From: Novosphingobium sp. 28-62-57 | GTDB lineage: Bacteria; Pseudomonadota; Alphaproteobacteria; Sphingomonadales; Sphingomonadaceae | Direction: 5' to 3' | NCBI GenBank assembly: GCA_002256985.1 | Contig: NCGO01000004.1 | Location: 62,001 to 126,000 of the forward strand | Length of the DNA stretch: 64,000 nt | Part shown: one piece after another, positions 7,391 through 16,800 of the stretch | Layout: the number at the start of each line of letters is the position of its first letter | Numbering within the stretch: the first letter of the stretch is position 1 | The notes under the pieces: generated by a model | Seen by the model: the letters and a program-made list of their open reading frames with translations, nothing else | Databases searched by the model: none | Told to the model about the DNA's origin: nothing | Translations under genes and position numbers: made by a program

Positions 7391-9679
7391 ATGACGTTGT
7401 TGAGCACTTGTGCAAAAATGGCTTTGGCGCTGGCTTCAGTAACCGTGGCGGCTGCGGCCCCCGCGAAGGCCAATGCTCCAGCTTTGGCAGATGAAGCCAA
7501 CGCGCCGGTTGATGCAACAGGCCCGAAAGTCGACATCGTGGTGGTCGGAGATTCGCTTTCCGCTGCGAGCATTGCGGGCTCCACGTCGACGGTCAGCGAA
7601 ATCGACATGAAGCGCTCTCGCGTGTTTACGGTCAACGACGCGCTGCGCCAGGTGCCCGGCGTTTTTGCCCGCGACGAGGAAGGCGCGGGTGCCCGGCCCA
7701 ATATCGGGATCCGCGGGTTAAATCCGGTCCGGTCCACCAAGGTGCTGTTGCTTGAGGACGGCATTCCGCTGGGATATGCGCCTTATGGTGACAATGCGGC
7801 GTATTATCATCCGCCGATCGAACGCTTCACCGGCATCGAGGTGCTGAAGGGCGCCGCGCAAGTGCGCTTTGGCCCGCAAACCATTGGCGGTGTGGTGAAC
7901 TATATCACGCCCGATGCGCCAGAGGACGTCATGGCCCGGTTTACCGGCAGTTATGGCAACCGCGACACGCTGAGTCTGGATGGCATGATTGGCGGTGCGG
8001 CGCTGGGCGGACGGTTGCTTTTGCATGTCAATCACAAGCAGACCGATGGCAACCGCGACAATCAGGCCCTGCGCTTCACCGATATCTTTCTGAAGGGTCA
8101 GTGGGAGTTTGGTCCAGACCATGCCGTAACGCTGAAGGTCTCGCGCTTTAACGAGGACAGCCAGGTCACGTATTCGGGCCTGACCCGCGCCGAATTCGCC
8201 GCGGATCCGCGTGGCAATCCTTTCGTCAATGACGATTTCCAGACCGAGCGCTGGAACGCCACCCTTTCGCACCGCTGGGCGTTGGGGGAAGGGCTGACGC
8301 TCAAGACCGCGGCCTATTACCACTACTTTACGCGCGACTGGTGGCGGCAATCTTCGAACAGCGGTCAGCGCCCGAACGATGCCAGCGATCCGGCCTGTGG
8401 CGGCATGGCAAACCTTCTGACCACTTGCGGCAACGAGGGACGCCTGCGCGATTATGATACGTGGGGTGCCGAGAGCCGCCTGGCGATTGATCACGCGCTG
8501 CTGGGCTTTGGCGGTGAAACCGAAATCGGCGTGCGCTATCACGAAGAGCGCCAGCGCCGCCGCCAGTGGAACGGCGATAGCCCCACCGCGCGCGCACCGG
8601 GCTCGGGCGTGAACGCGGGCGTGCGCGAGAACAATGAGCGCGATGCCCGCGCCTTTGCCGCGTTCATCCAGTCCCGCATCGAGCTGGGCAAGCTGTCGAT
8701 CATTCCCGGCCTGCGCGGTGAGTTCATCGATTTTGCGCGGCGCAATCTGCCAACTGACGTGCTTTCGGGCGGACGGCCATCCGGCGCGGTAACGGCTGCC
8801 ACATCGGCCCGTCAAAGCCTCGACAAGGTGTTGCCCGGCATTGGCGCGACTTTTGACATTGCGCCTGCTGTCACGCTGTACGGCGGGGTTCACCGCGGCT
8901 TTGCACCGCCGCGTGTGGAGGATATCATTACGGCTGCGGGCGGCACGGCCGATCTTGACGCCGAGCTGAGCTGGAACTGGGAAGCAGGCATTCGCGGCAA
9001 TGTGGTAAAGGGCGTGCGCGCCGATGCCACGTTCTTCGTGATGAACTTTGAAAACCAGATCGTCGCGCAATCGGTGGCAGGCGGCATCGGCGCGACGCTG
9101 ACGTCTGCCGGACGCACTTTGCACCGGGGTGGCGAGCTTTCGCTCAACGTATCGTCGCGCGATGCGGGATGGACCACGGGCGAGACCGATGTGTTTGCCC
9201 GCATGGCGGGAACGTGGGTGGCAACCGCGCGCTACAACAGCACCCGCATCGCCACGGCACCCTGTTTTGATGGCGCGACCAGCGGCACCAATGTGGCCAC
9301 GGGCAGTGGTCCCGTTCCCTGCGGCGTGGCGCGCAATGTGCAGGGCAATCGCTTGCCCTATTCCCCCGAATGGCTGCTTTCAGCGGCGCTGGGCGTGGAG
9401 CACAAGGGCTTTACCGGGCAGGTCGAGGTGGTCAGCCAATCATCGATGTTCGCCGATGACGTGAACCTGATCGCGCAAACGCCCGATGGTCAGCGCGGCC
9501 GGATCGATGGCTGGGCGCAAGTCAATCTGGCCGCGTCCTATGGCCCGCCTCAGGGCAAGTGGGAAGTGTTCGTCTCGGCCCGCAACCTGTTTGACAAGTT
9601 GTTCGTGATCGACCGGGCACGCGGCAACCTGCCGGGCCAGCCATTCATGCTGCAAGGCGGCGTTACTGTGCGCTATTGA
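7391..9679 (+). CDS. FecA-like TonB-dependent siderophore/iron-dicitrate receptor
   Basis: An outer-membrane receptor of 762 residues. A signal peptide (about residues 1-27) is followed by a TonB box-like VDIVVVGDS, a plug domain with NDALRQVPGV, NIGIRGLNP and VRFGPQTIGGVVNYI, then a long barrel. The plug wording is that of the FecA subgroup, which imports ferric citrate or related Fe(III) complexes. Extracellular loops hold two likely disulfide pairs (ACGG...TTCGN and APCFD...VPCG). The barrel ends in SARNLFDKLFV and a terminal VTVRY aromatic. No FecI/FecR pair is adjacent; instead a Fur-like site lies just upstream, suggesting direct iron control. Confidence 0.88.
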   Translation: MTLLSTCAKMALALASVTVAAAAPAKANAPALADEANAPVDATGPKVDIVVVGDSLSAASIAGSTSTVSEIDMKRSRVFTVNDALRQVPGVFARDEEGAGARPNIGIRGLNPVRSTKVLLLEDGIPLGYAPYGDNAAYYHPPIERFTGIEVLKGAAQVRFGPQTIGGVVNYITPDAPEDVMARFTGSYGNRDTLSLDGMIGGAALGGRLLLHVNHKQTDGNRDNQALRFTDIFLKGQWEFGPDHAVTLKVSRFNEDSQVTYSGLTRAEFAADPRGNPFVNDDFQTERWNATLSHRWALGEGLTLKTAAYYHYFTRDWWRQSSNSGQRPNDASDPACGGMANLLTTCGNEGRLRDYDTWGAESRLAIDHALLGFGGETEIGVRYHEERQRRRQWNGDSPTARAPGSGVNAGVRENNERDARAFAAFIQSRIELGKLSIIPGLRGEFIDFARRNLPTDVLSGGRPSGAVTAATSARQSLDKVLPGIGATFDIAPAVTLYGGVHRGFAPPRVEDIITAAGGTADLDAELSWNWEAGIRGNVVKGVRADATFFVMNFENQIVAQSVAGGIGATLTSAGRTLHRGGELSLNVSSRDAGWTTGETDVFARMAGTWVATARYNSTRIATAPCFDGATSGTNVATGSGPVPCGVARNVQGNRLPYSPEWLLSAALGVEHKGFTGQVEVVSQSSMFADDVNLIAQTPDGQRGRIDGWAQVNLAASYGPPQGKWEVFVSARNLFDKLFVIDRARGNLPGQPFMLQGGVTVRY

Positions 9680-9757
9680 GCGCAAGCGCTCCGTAGGTAG
9701 GCAAAAGCGCGGCGTATCCTTGCGCGCTTGGAACCGTAGCACCATATCCCGAACACA

Positions 9758-10735
9758 ATGGGGGCTGCTGACACGATCATATCCGGAACTGTGCCTGCAG
9801 GCGGGCTGCGGCTTGATAAGGCGTTGGCCGATGCGAGCGGGCTTTCGCGTGAGCGGGTCAAGGCGTTATTGGGTGAGGGGCGCGTGGCGATTGGTGGGGT
9901 GCGGGCGGCCAATGCCTCGGCCAAGCCGCCTGAGGGCACGCCGTTCACGATTTCCGTTCCCGAAGCCACGCCTGCCCATGCTGTGGCGCAGGATATTCCG
10001 CTGGTTGTCGTCTATGAAGACGAGTGCCTGATCGTGGTGGACAAGCCCGCTGGGCTGGTGGTCCATCCGGCGGCGGGGAACCTTGACGGAACGCTGGTCA
10101 ACGCGCTTTTGCACCATTGCCGGGGGCAGCTTTCAGGGATTGGCGGGGTCGCGCGGCCGGGGATCGTACATCGGATCGACAAGGATACCTCGGGCCTGCT
10201 GGTCGTCGCCAAGACCGATGTGGCGCATGAGGGGCTGGCCAAGCAGTTTGCCGATCATTCAATCCTGCGCGCTTATAAATGCGTGACGGCGGGACTGCCA
10301 GTGCCGGTGGCAGGCACGGTGCGCGGGGCGATTGCGCGGTCCAGTCATGATCGCAAGAAGATGGCGCTGGTGGAGGAGGGACGCGGAAAGCATGCGGTGA
10401 CGCATTACCGGACTCTGGCACCGCTTGATGGCGCGGCTTTGGTGGAGTGCCGCTTGGAAACCGGGAGAACCCACCAGGTGCGCGTTCACCTTGCGTCAAT
10501 CGGCCATCCGTTACTGGGTGACCCAGTTTATGGACGCACACCTTCGAGGCTTCGCCCGCTGTTGCAGCGGCTCGGATTTCAGCGGCAGGCGCTTCATGCG
10601 GCTGAGCTGGGGTTCGTTCATCCGGTCACAGGCACCATGCACCGCTTCACCAGCTCGACGCCCGTCGATATGCGGGAACTGATCATCGAATTGTGCGCTG
10701 AAGGTCATGATGCAAAGGTTATGGCGCTGATGTAG
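9758..10735 (+). CDS. rluD: 23S rRNA pseudouridine synthase RluD-type
   Basis: A protein of 325 residues of the RluA/RluD family. An N-terminal S4 RNA-binding domain (GLRLDKALAD...SRERVKALL) precedes the catalytic domain with the signature HRIDKDTSGLLVVAK, whose aspartate attacks the uracil ring. Later blocks (ETGRTHQVRVH and HPLLGDPVYG) are standard. In most bacteria RluD modifies the helix 69 loop of 23S rRNA. The gene lies just upstream of rpoH, an arrangement known in alphaproteobacteria. A short intergenic region separates it from the receptor gene. Confidence 0.93.
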   Translation: MGAADTIISGTVPAGGLRLDKALADASGLSRERVKALLGEGRVAIGGVRAANASAKPPEGTPFTISVPEATPAHAVAQDIPLVVVYEDECLIVVDKPAGLVVHPAAGNLDGTLVNALLHHCRGQLSGIGGVARPGIVHRIDKDTSGLLVVAKTDVAHEGLAKQFADHSILRAYKCVTAGLPVPVAGTVRGAIARSSHDRKKMALVEEGRGKHAVTHYRTLAPLDGAALVECRLETGRTHQVRVHLASIGHPLLGDPVYGRTPSRLRPLLQRLGFQRQALHAAELGFVHPVTGTMHRFTSSTPVDMRELIIELCAEGHDAKVMALM

Positions 10736-10869
10736 AAAGTGGTGTGTAACCAAAGCCTATGGAGTCGGGCCGAAAATCTCGAAGCGGCTCCGCACAGTGT
10801 GGTCCCGCCGCCGGTCGCCCATCAGGGGGCCGATCACAGGGAACCGACGCAACGAAAGGACAAGTTCAG

Positions 10870-11769
10870 GTGAGTGAGCCAAAGAAAGCTGTAAGCGTAC
10901 CTGCCCTTGGCGGGGAAGCCAGCCTCAATCGCTATCTATCGGAAATCCGCAAGTTCCCCGTGCTGACGGCTGAGCAGGAATACATGCTCGCCAAGCGTTT
11001 TCAGGAACATCAGGATCCCGAAGCCGCCGCGCAACTGGTGACGAGCCATCTGCGGCTCGTGGCGAAGATCGCCATGGGCTATCGCGGTTATGGCCTGCCC
11101 GTTAGCGAGCTGATTTCCGAAGGCAACATCGGCCTGATGCAGGGCGTCAAGAAGTTTGAGCCCGATCGCGGGTTTCGCCTTGCGACTTATGCGATGTGGT
11201 GGATCAAGGCTTCGATGCAGGAATTCATCCTGCGCAGCTGGTCGCTCGTCAAAATGGGCACGACGGCTGCACAGAAGAAGCTGTTCTTCAACTTGCGCCG
11301 CATGAAGAAGAACCTTGAAGCATTCGAGGATTCGGACCTTCATCCTGATGACGTGAAGAAGATTGCAACTGATCTGGGCGTGCCAGAGCAGGAAGTGATC
11401 AACATGAACCGGCGCATGATGATGGGCGGCGATGCCTCGCTCAACGTCTCGATGCGCGAGGATGGCGAAGGATCGTGGCAGGACTGGCTGACCGATGATC
11501 GCCCGCTGCAAGATGAAACGGTCGCCGATGCCGAAGAGGCCAGCTATCGCCACCAGTTGCTGGTCGAAGCGATGGACAGCTTGAACGAGCGTGAGCGCCA
11601 CATCCTGACCGATCGCCGTCTGGTGGACGAGCCCAAGACGTTGGAAGAGCTTTCGCAGGTTTACAACGTGAGTCGCGAGCGCGTGCGCCAGATCGAAGTG
11701 CGGGCGTTTGAAAAACTGCAAAAAGCGATTCAGCGGATCGCGGTAGAGCGCAAACTGCTGCCTGCGTGA
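10870..11769 (+). CDS. rpoH: Heat-shock sigma factor RpoH (sigma-32)
   Basis: A 299-residue group 3 sigma-70 family protein that directs RNA polymerase to heat-shock promoters. Region 2 is clear (LRLVAKIAMGY, the ELISEGNIGLMQ block, YAMWWIKASMQEFILRSW), the RpoH box QKKLFFNLR is at residues 135-143, and region 4 ends in SRERVRQIEVRAFEKL. The chosen GTG start has AAAGGA nine bases upstream and gives the usual length; longer in-frame starts would read through non-conserved residues. A hairpin terminator follows. No heat-shock promoter was recognised with confidence in the 134 bases after rluD. Confidence 0.96.
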   Translation: MSEPKKAVSVPALGGEASLNRYLSEIRKFPVLTAEQEYMLAKRFQEHQDPEAAAQLVTSHLRLVAKIAMGYRGYGLPVSELISEGNIGLMQGVKKFEPDRGFRLATYAMWWIKASMQEFILRSWSLVKMGTTAAQKKLFFNLRRMKKNLEAFEDSDLHPDDVKKIATDLGVPEQEVINMNRRMMMGGDASLNVSMREDGEGSWQDWLTDDRPLQDETVADAEEASYRHQLLVEAMDSLNERERHILTDRRLVDEPKTLEELSQVYNVSRERVRQIEVRAFEKLQKAIQRIAVERKLLPA

Positions 11770-11822
11770 AATCTGCAGGCGAGTATTGCAGCCCTCAGGC
11801 ATATCCGAAACGGACCAAAATG

Positions 11823-11850
11823 AAACGGTCGGGCAAAAGCCCGGCCGTTT
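11823..11850 (+). terminator. Terminator after rpoH
   Basis: A 12-bp stem (AAACGGTCGGGC against GCCCGGCCGTTT, one G-U pair) with an AAAA loop, 54 bases after the rpoH stop. The T-run is only three long. The rest of the gap to 12119 holds no recognisable gene; TTGACT at 11996 and TATAAC at 12030 are too far apart to be one promoter. Confidence 0.65.
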
Positions 11851-12119
11851 CGCGTTATCCATCCCTTTTGGCGGGCAATCCGGCCGAATCGGTGTGCTCT
11901 GTCACATTTTCGAACGAGTGCGAGTGCTAGCCGTAAGAACGTGGCGAGGCTGAAAGGTTGCGCCTGCTGTCAGATAACGGGTTGGTTAACATACGTTGAC
12001 TCCCACCCGGCGCTCGGGCAGAAACCACCTATAACTAGAAAACAATTTCGGGCCGCGAAGGAAGTTTGGAAGGTGGGCACAGTTGTGCCTGCCTGAAGAC
12101 GGTTTCAGGGGGCACGGAA

Positions 12120-13853
12120 TTGAAGAAGCCTTTGTTCGCCACGTTTGCTGGTGTCGTCGCTATTGGTGTCTCCGGGACCGCTGTTCAGGCCCAACAGGCC
12201 GTCCAGACCAGAGATCAGCTTGATCTGCCCGTAAACAAGCCCGAAGCCGCGCCAGCCAGCGCCAGCGTGCGGTCCGAAGGCATCGAGGCAGGCCCTTGCC
12301 CCTTGGCGTCGAGCGATATTCGCGCAACCATCACCAGCGTTGAAATCACGGCACCGGGCGGCGTTGCCCTGCCGGGAGAAATCGCACGGTTGCTTGGCGG
12401 CATCACTCCGGCAGGCGGCGAACAGCCCATCCGGCAGGTGTGCGATTTGCGCGATGAAGTGCAATCGCGCCTGCGTGCTGCGCGTTATGTGGCCAGTGTT
12501 CAGGTTCCGCAGCAGCGCATCGATACCGGTGTATTGAAGCTGGAAGTCGTGTCGGGCCGCATCGTGGAAATGCGCGTGCGCGGGGATGTTGGGCCTTATC
12601 AGGCCCTGCTGCAGCGCAGACTTGACCAGATCAAGGCGCTCGATCCGCTTAGCGAAGCGGAAGCAGAGCGCATCCTTCTGTTGTCCAACGACATTCCAGG
12701 TCTTTCAGTAGCTCTCTCGTTGAGCCCGGCAAGCGGTCGCCCTGGGGATCTGATCGGCGAAGTGCTGGTCTCGTTCCGGTCCTTCTCGCTCCTTGCAAAC
12801 TTGCAGAACTACAACGCGGACTTCCTCGGAAGCGAAACCGGGCTGGTTCAAGCGGAATTCTATGGCCTGACGGGCATGGGCGATATCACCACATTGACCG
12901 GGCAGAGCACGTTCGATTTCAAGGAGCAGCGCATTGCGGCGCTGCGCCATGCAATGGTGCTGAACAATGCTGGCACCACGATGGAACTGCGCGGCGTATT
13001 GGCCGAAGCGCGCCCCGATATCTTGTCGCTCGATCAGCGCACGGTGTCCATTATCGCCGGGCTTGGCTTTGCGCACCCGCTGGTGCGGACCGTGACCGAT
13101 CGGGTGAAGCTGTCCGGTGGGTTCGAATATTCGCTGCAGCGTTCGCGGTTCTTCCAGCCGGGCGGGCCTTCAAGTCCACTCACGCGTGATCGCATTTCGT
13201 CGCTCTATCTGCGGCTTGATGGATCGCGGGCAAAGCTTGATGCAGGCGGCGAACAGATTGGCGGCGTGAACGGATCGCTGGAGGTGCGCCGCGGCATCAA
13301 CGTGTTCGGTGCATCGCGCGATGCTACTCCGGTTGATGGCTTTGGCATTTCCCGCACCGATGGCAGCGCGCTGGCCACCGTGGTGCGCGCCAACATCGAA
13401 GGTTTCTACAAGCTGGGGCCTGTCTTTGAACTGGCCGGCGAAGTGAACGCGCAATGGGCCAACCGCGCCCTCCTGAACTACGATACTTATGCCATCGGCA
13501 ACTTCACGATTGGCCGCGGCTATGATCCGGGTGCCAATACGGGGGACCGGGCAGTGGGCTTCGTCATCGAGCCACGCATCAACTTCAAGCTTGATCAGAA
13601 AGTCGCAGGCCAGGTCTATGGCTTCTACGAAGGCGTCAAGCTTTGGAACATCGGCCCGAACGCGACGGAAAGAGAGCGTTTCATCGCCTCGGTTGGCGGT
13701 GGTGCAAGGGTATCGTTGGCGCAAGCCATCCGCCTCGACGTGACCTACACGCACGCGCTCGACAAGCCCCTGTTGACCGGCGCGTTTTCGCGCAGGCCCG
13801 AGGACAAGGTGCTCGTGTCGATGACCTTCCAGTTCGTTCCATTCAGCATTTGA
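12120..13853 (+). CDS. TpsB/ShlB/FhaC-family two-partner secretion transporter
   Basis: An outer-membrane Omp85-superfamily transporter of 577 residues that should export the adjacent TpsA. Seen in order: a signal peptide starting KKPLFATFAG and ending near TAVQA; a proline/alanine-rich linker; a POTRA region (ITSVEITAPG to LKLEVVSGRI), which binds the TPS domain of the substrate; then a 16-strand barrel with the conserved GRGYDPG motif at the tip of the plug loop L6. It ends in SMTFQFVPFSI. The TTG start is chosen because it gives a clean signal peptide; an in-frame TTG at 12066 would add 18 residues ahead of it. tpsA follows after 20 bases. Confidence 0.88.
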   Translation: MKKPLFATFAGVVAIGVSGTAVQAQQAVQTRDQLDLPVNKPEAAPASASVRSEGIEAGPCPLASSDIRATITSVEITAPGGVALPGEIARLLGGITPAGGEQPIRQVCDLRDEVQSRLRAARYVASVQVPQQRIDTGVLKLEVVSGRIVEMRVRGDVGPYQALLQRRLDQIKALDPLSEAEAERILLLSNDIPGLSVALSLSPASGRPGDLIGEVLVSFRSFSLLANLQNYNADFLGSETGLVQAEFYGLTGMGDITTLTGQSTFDFKEQRIAALRHAMVLNNAGTTMELRGVLAEARPDILSLDQRTVSIIAGLGFAHPLVRTVTDRVKLSGGFEYSLQRSRFFQPGGPSSPLTRDRISSLYLRLDGSRAKLDAGGEQIGGVNGSLEVRRGINVFGASRDATPVDGFGISRTDGSALATVVRANIEGFYKLGPVFELAGEVNAQWANRALLNYDTYAIGNFTIGRGYDPGANTGDRAVGFVIEPRINFKLDQKVAGQVYGFYEGVKLWNIGPNATERERFIASVGGGARVSLAQAIRLDVTYTHALDKPLLTGAFSRRPEDKVLVSMTFQFVPFSI

Positions 13854-13873
13854 AGCCCGGGGGAGATAAACCG

Positions 13874-16800
13874 ATGAACAAGGCCATCAATGGCAAGCGT
13901 CGTGCCCTCCGCCTCGGCACCGGCATCGCAACTTGCATATCGACCATCGTGCTGGCGCATTCCGCATTCGGGCAATCGCTGCCCGAAGTGGCGAACGCAG
14001 GCGGTGCAAACATCAGCACGACCGGCAATACCATGACGGTTGATGCCTTGGCGGCTGACAAGGTCATCAACTGGGGCACATTCTCGGTTGCGCAAAACAA
14101 CATCGTGAACTTCGTGTCCACCGATGGTGTGGGCGGAGCTGTGGCTACGCCAGTAACGGTGATCAACCGCGTGATCGGCAAGGATGTTGGTGGAACCAAC
14201 ACGTTCTTCCCATCGATCATCGATGGCCGGATCTCGTCTACCAGCAATATTGCGGTTTGGCTGATCAACCCATCGGGCGTGCTGTTCGGGCCAAGCGGAA
14301 GCTTCAATGGCGGAAGCCTCGTTGTCTCCACGCTCGATTTCGCTTCGGGCACCGGCAGCCAGGTGTTTGGGGCAGGCAACAGGACGACTACGCTCAACAG
14401 CCGTGATGTCGTAATTGATGCGGCAACTGCGCTTGGTGCGGTGGAACTGAAGCTCGAAACCGGGCCCGGCACATTCACGTCCAGCGGCTCGGTGCTGCTG
14501 CTGGGTGAGCAGGTTACCGTTGGCAAATCGCTGACTGCGCAGGGCGATGTCTATATCGTGGCAGCAAGCGATGTGCGCGTGACGTCGCAGGTCGGCAGCC
14601 CCGTGGGCTATGCTTTCACCGCTGGGACGCGGCTGAACGGCGCGCAAGTGCTGGCCAGCGGCAACGTGCAGGGGCGCAGCATCGTGATGGCGGCCTCGAA
14701 CGGCACCAGCACGATCGCCACACTGCTGCAAGTGGACACCGGCGGCCAGTTGACGGCCACGATGGACAATGGCGGCGTGACCTTGCTCACCGCCGCACAC
14801 CCAAGAGGTATGGCAACGGCGACGGGCGCCAACATCGTCAGCGATGGCGGTTTGCGCACGCTGGGTATCGATGGCGATATCGCTGTGACGTCCAACGCCA
14901 ATGTTTCGGTTGCGCGGGCTGATGCGACCGGAAACATCACGATCCGTTCGGGCATTGGCGCAACCGACACGCTGACTGCGGGCACCGTGCAGGCGGGGGG
15001 CAATGTCGATCTGCGCTCGACCGGCAATACCACGCTGGGCATTGCCGCTATTGATACGATTCAGGCCGGTGGCACAGTGGGCATCCGTTCGACCGGAACC
15101 ATTGGGCGCGGGGCAATGTCGGGCACGCTCGCGATCCGGTCTCATGCCGAACCGACCATGACCAATGGCGAACTGTTCATCCAGTCAACCGGCAATGCGC
15201 TGCTTGGCAACGCCACGCTTGCAGCTGGGTCTGCCGGAACGGCCAACCTGACGCTGCTTTCCGGGACCGGAGCGATCACGCACGGCTCGGCAGTGGCCAG
15301 CAAGTACTCTGCATCGGCGGCCACAACGCTCGCAGCAACCGGCACGATTACCGCCGACAATTCGGCATTGGTGCCCGCAGGGACGGCGCTCTCGATCAGT
15401 GCGCCGGGCGGGATCACGCTGGGCATCGCGCGCACTACAGGGGCTGATCAGGACATTTCCCTGTCTACCACTGGTGCCGTTGTCGTCGGATCGATCACCG
15501 CATCGCGCAACCTTTCGATCGGCAGCTCTGTCAATCCGGCCCTGAGCCTGACCGCTGGTTCGCTCACGGCCACGACCGGCGCGATCAATGCTTCGGCAGG
15601 CAGCATGCAGATCGGGACGGTTACCGCGGGCCAGTCTGTAGGGCTGCGTTCTGATGGCGCCATCGAGGTGACCACTGCTGGCACTTCGGGTGACAGTCAG
15701 CCGTCTGGCAACTTCAGCGTTTCAGGGATCACAGGGGCTCGCGCCGCTTCGTTCACGGGCGGTGTCATCAATGCGAAGACCGGTCTGGTCAGCATCTCCG
15801 CCAACACCATGACGATCAATTCCGTGCAATCGGCAGGCAATGCCACGCTGAACGGAACGGCTGGAATGACGTTGGGTTCGGCGAATGTGGGCGGCAATCT
15901 GCTCGCGACCACCGCCGGAAACATCACGCTTGGCACGACAGGCGCACAAAGCATCGTTGCCGATGGCCGGATCACGATTACATCCACTGCAGGCGCGATC
16001 GGGCGCGGCATAGGGTCTACAGCGCTCACCATCCGCTCCAACGATGGCGACGTTGCACCCCCCGATGCGCTCGCGATAACCGGCCAGAATGCCGTAGCGC
16101 TGGGCAATGCCGGGCTGTTTGGCGGCACCACAGGATCAGCCGCAGTATCGGTCGAATCCATCACAGGTGCGGTCACCATCGGCACGGCGCAGGGCTCCAG
16201 CGTTACCGGAAGAGCCGCGACGACGTTCACCGCTGGCGGTTCCATCCTTGCCGACAGTGCCACAGCGATTACCGGCAATACCATCAACATCACCGGTCTG
16301 GCCGGGCTTGACCTGCAAACCGTGCGGACGGGCGGGACGGGCGAAAACATCGTCCTCACCAGCAACGGCCCGATCAGCGCAACCACGCTGGCGGCGCGCA
16401 ACAATCTGACAGTGGCAAGCCAGGGCAGTCCGGCTGCCAGCCTCTCGGCAACCACGATGACCGCGCAACTGGGCTCGATCAACGCCTTTGCGCAGGGCAT
16501 GACAGCCACGAACATCACGGCTGGACAGGCGATCAACCTGCGTTCGAATGGTGCGATTTCCGTAACCGGTGCAGCCACCGCAGGCACCAACCTGTCGGTT
16601 GCCGCCATCACGGGCGCAAATGCGCTGTCGTTCACCGCAGGCACCGCCGAAGCAACCGCCGGGAATGTCGATGTAAGGGCGATTACGACCGATATCGGCA
16701 CGACCCGCGCCGGCACCGATGTGGCAGTGTCTGGCACCACTGTAACGCTCGGCAATGTCAGCGCCGGGCTTGGCGGCACGACCGGCTCCTATACGGTCAA

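Noticed and set aside
9678-9691. GAGCGC-AA-GCGCTC palindrome after the FecA-like gene
   Set aside because: A two-base loop cannot close; with fewer pairs the stem is too short to call a terminator.
11996-12036. TTGACT and TATAAC as a promoter for tpsB
   Set aside because: The spacer is 28 bases, far outside the 16-18 expected.
13643-13873. In-frame extension of TpsA upstream into the tpsB gene
   Set aside because: It lies in a different frame inside a well-supported gene, gives no signal peptide, and the ATG at 13874 has a good ribosome-binding site.
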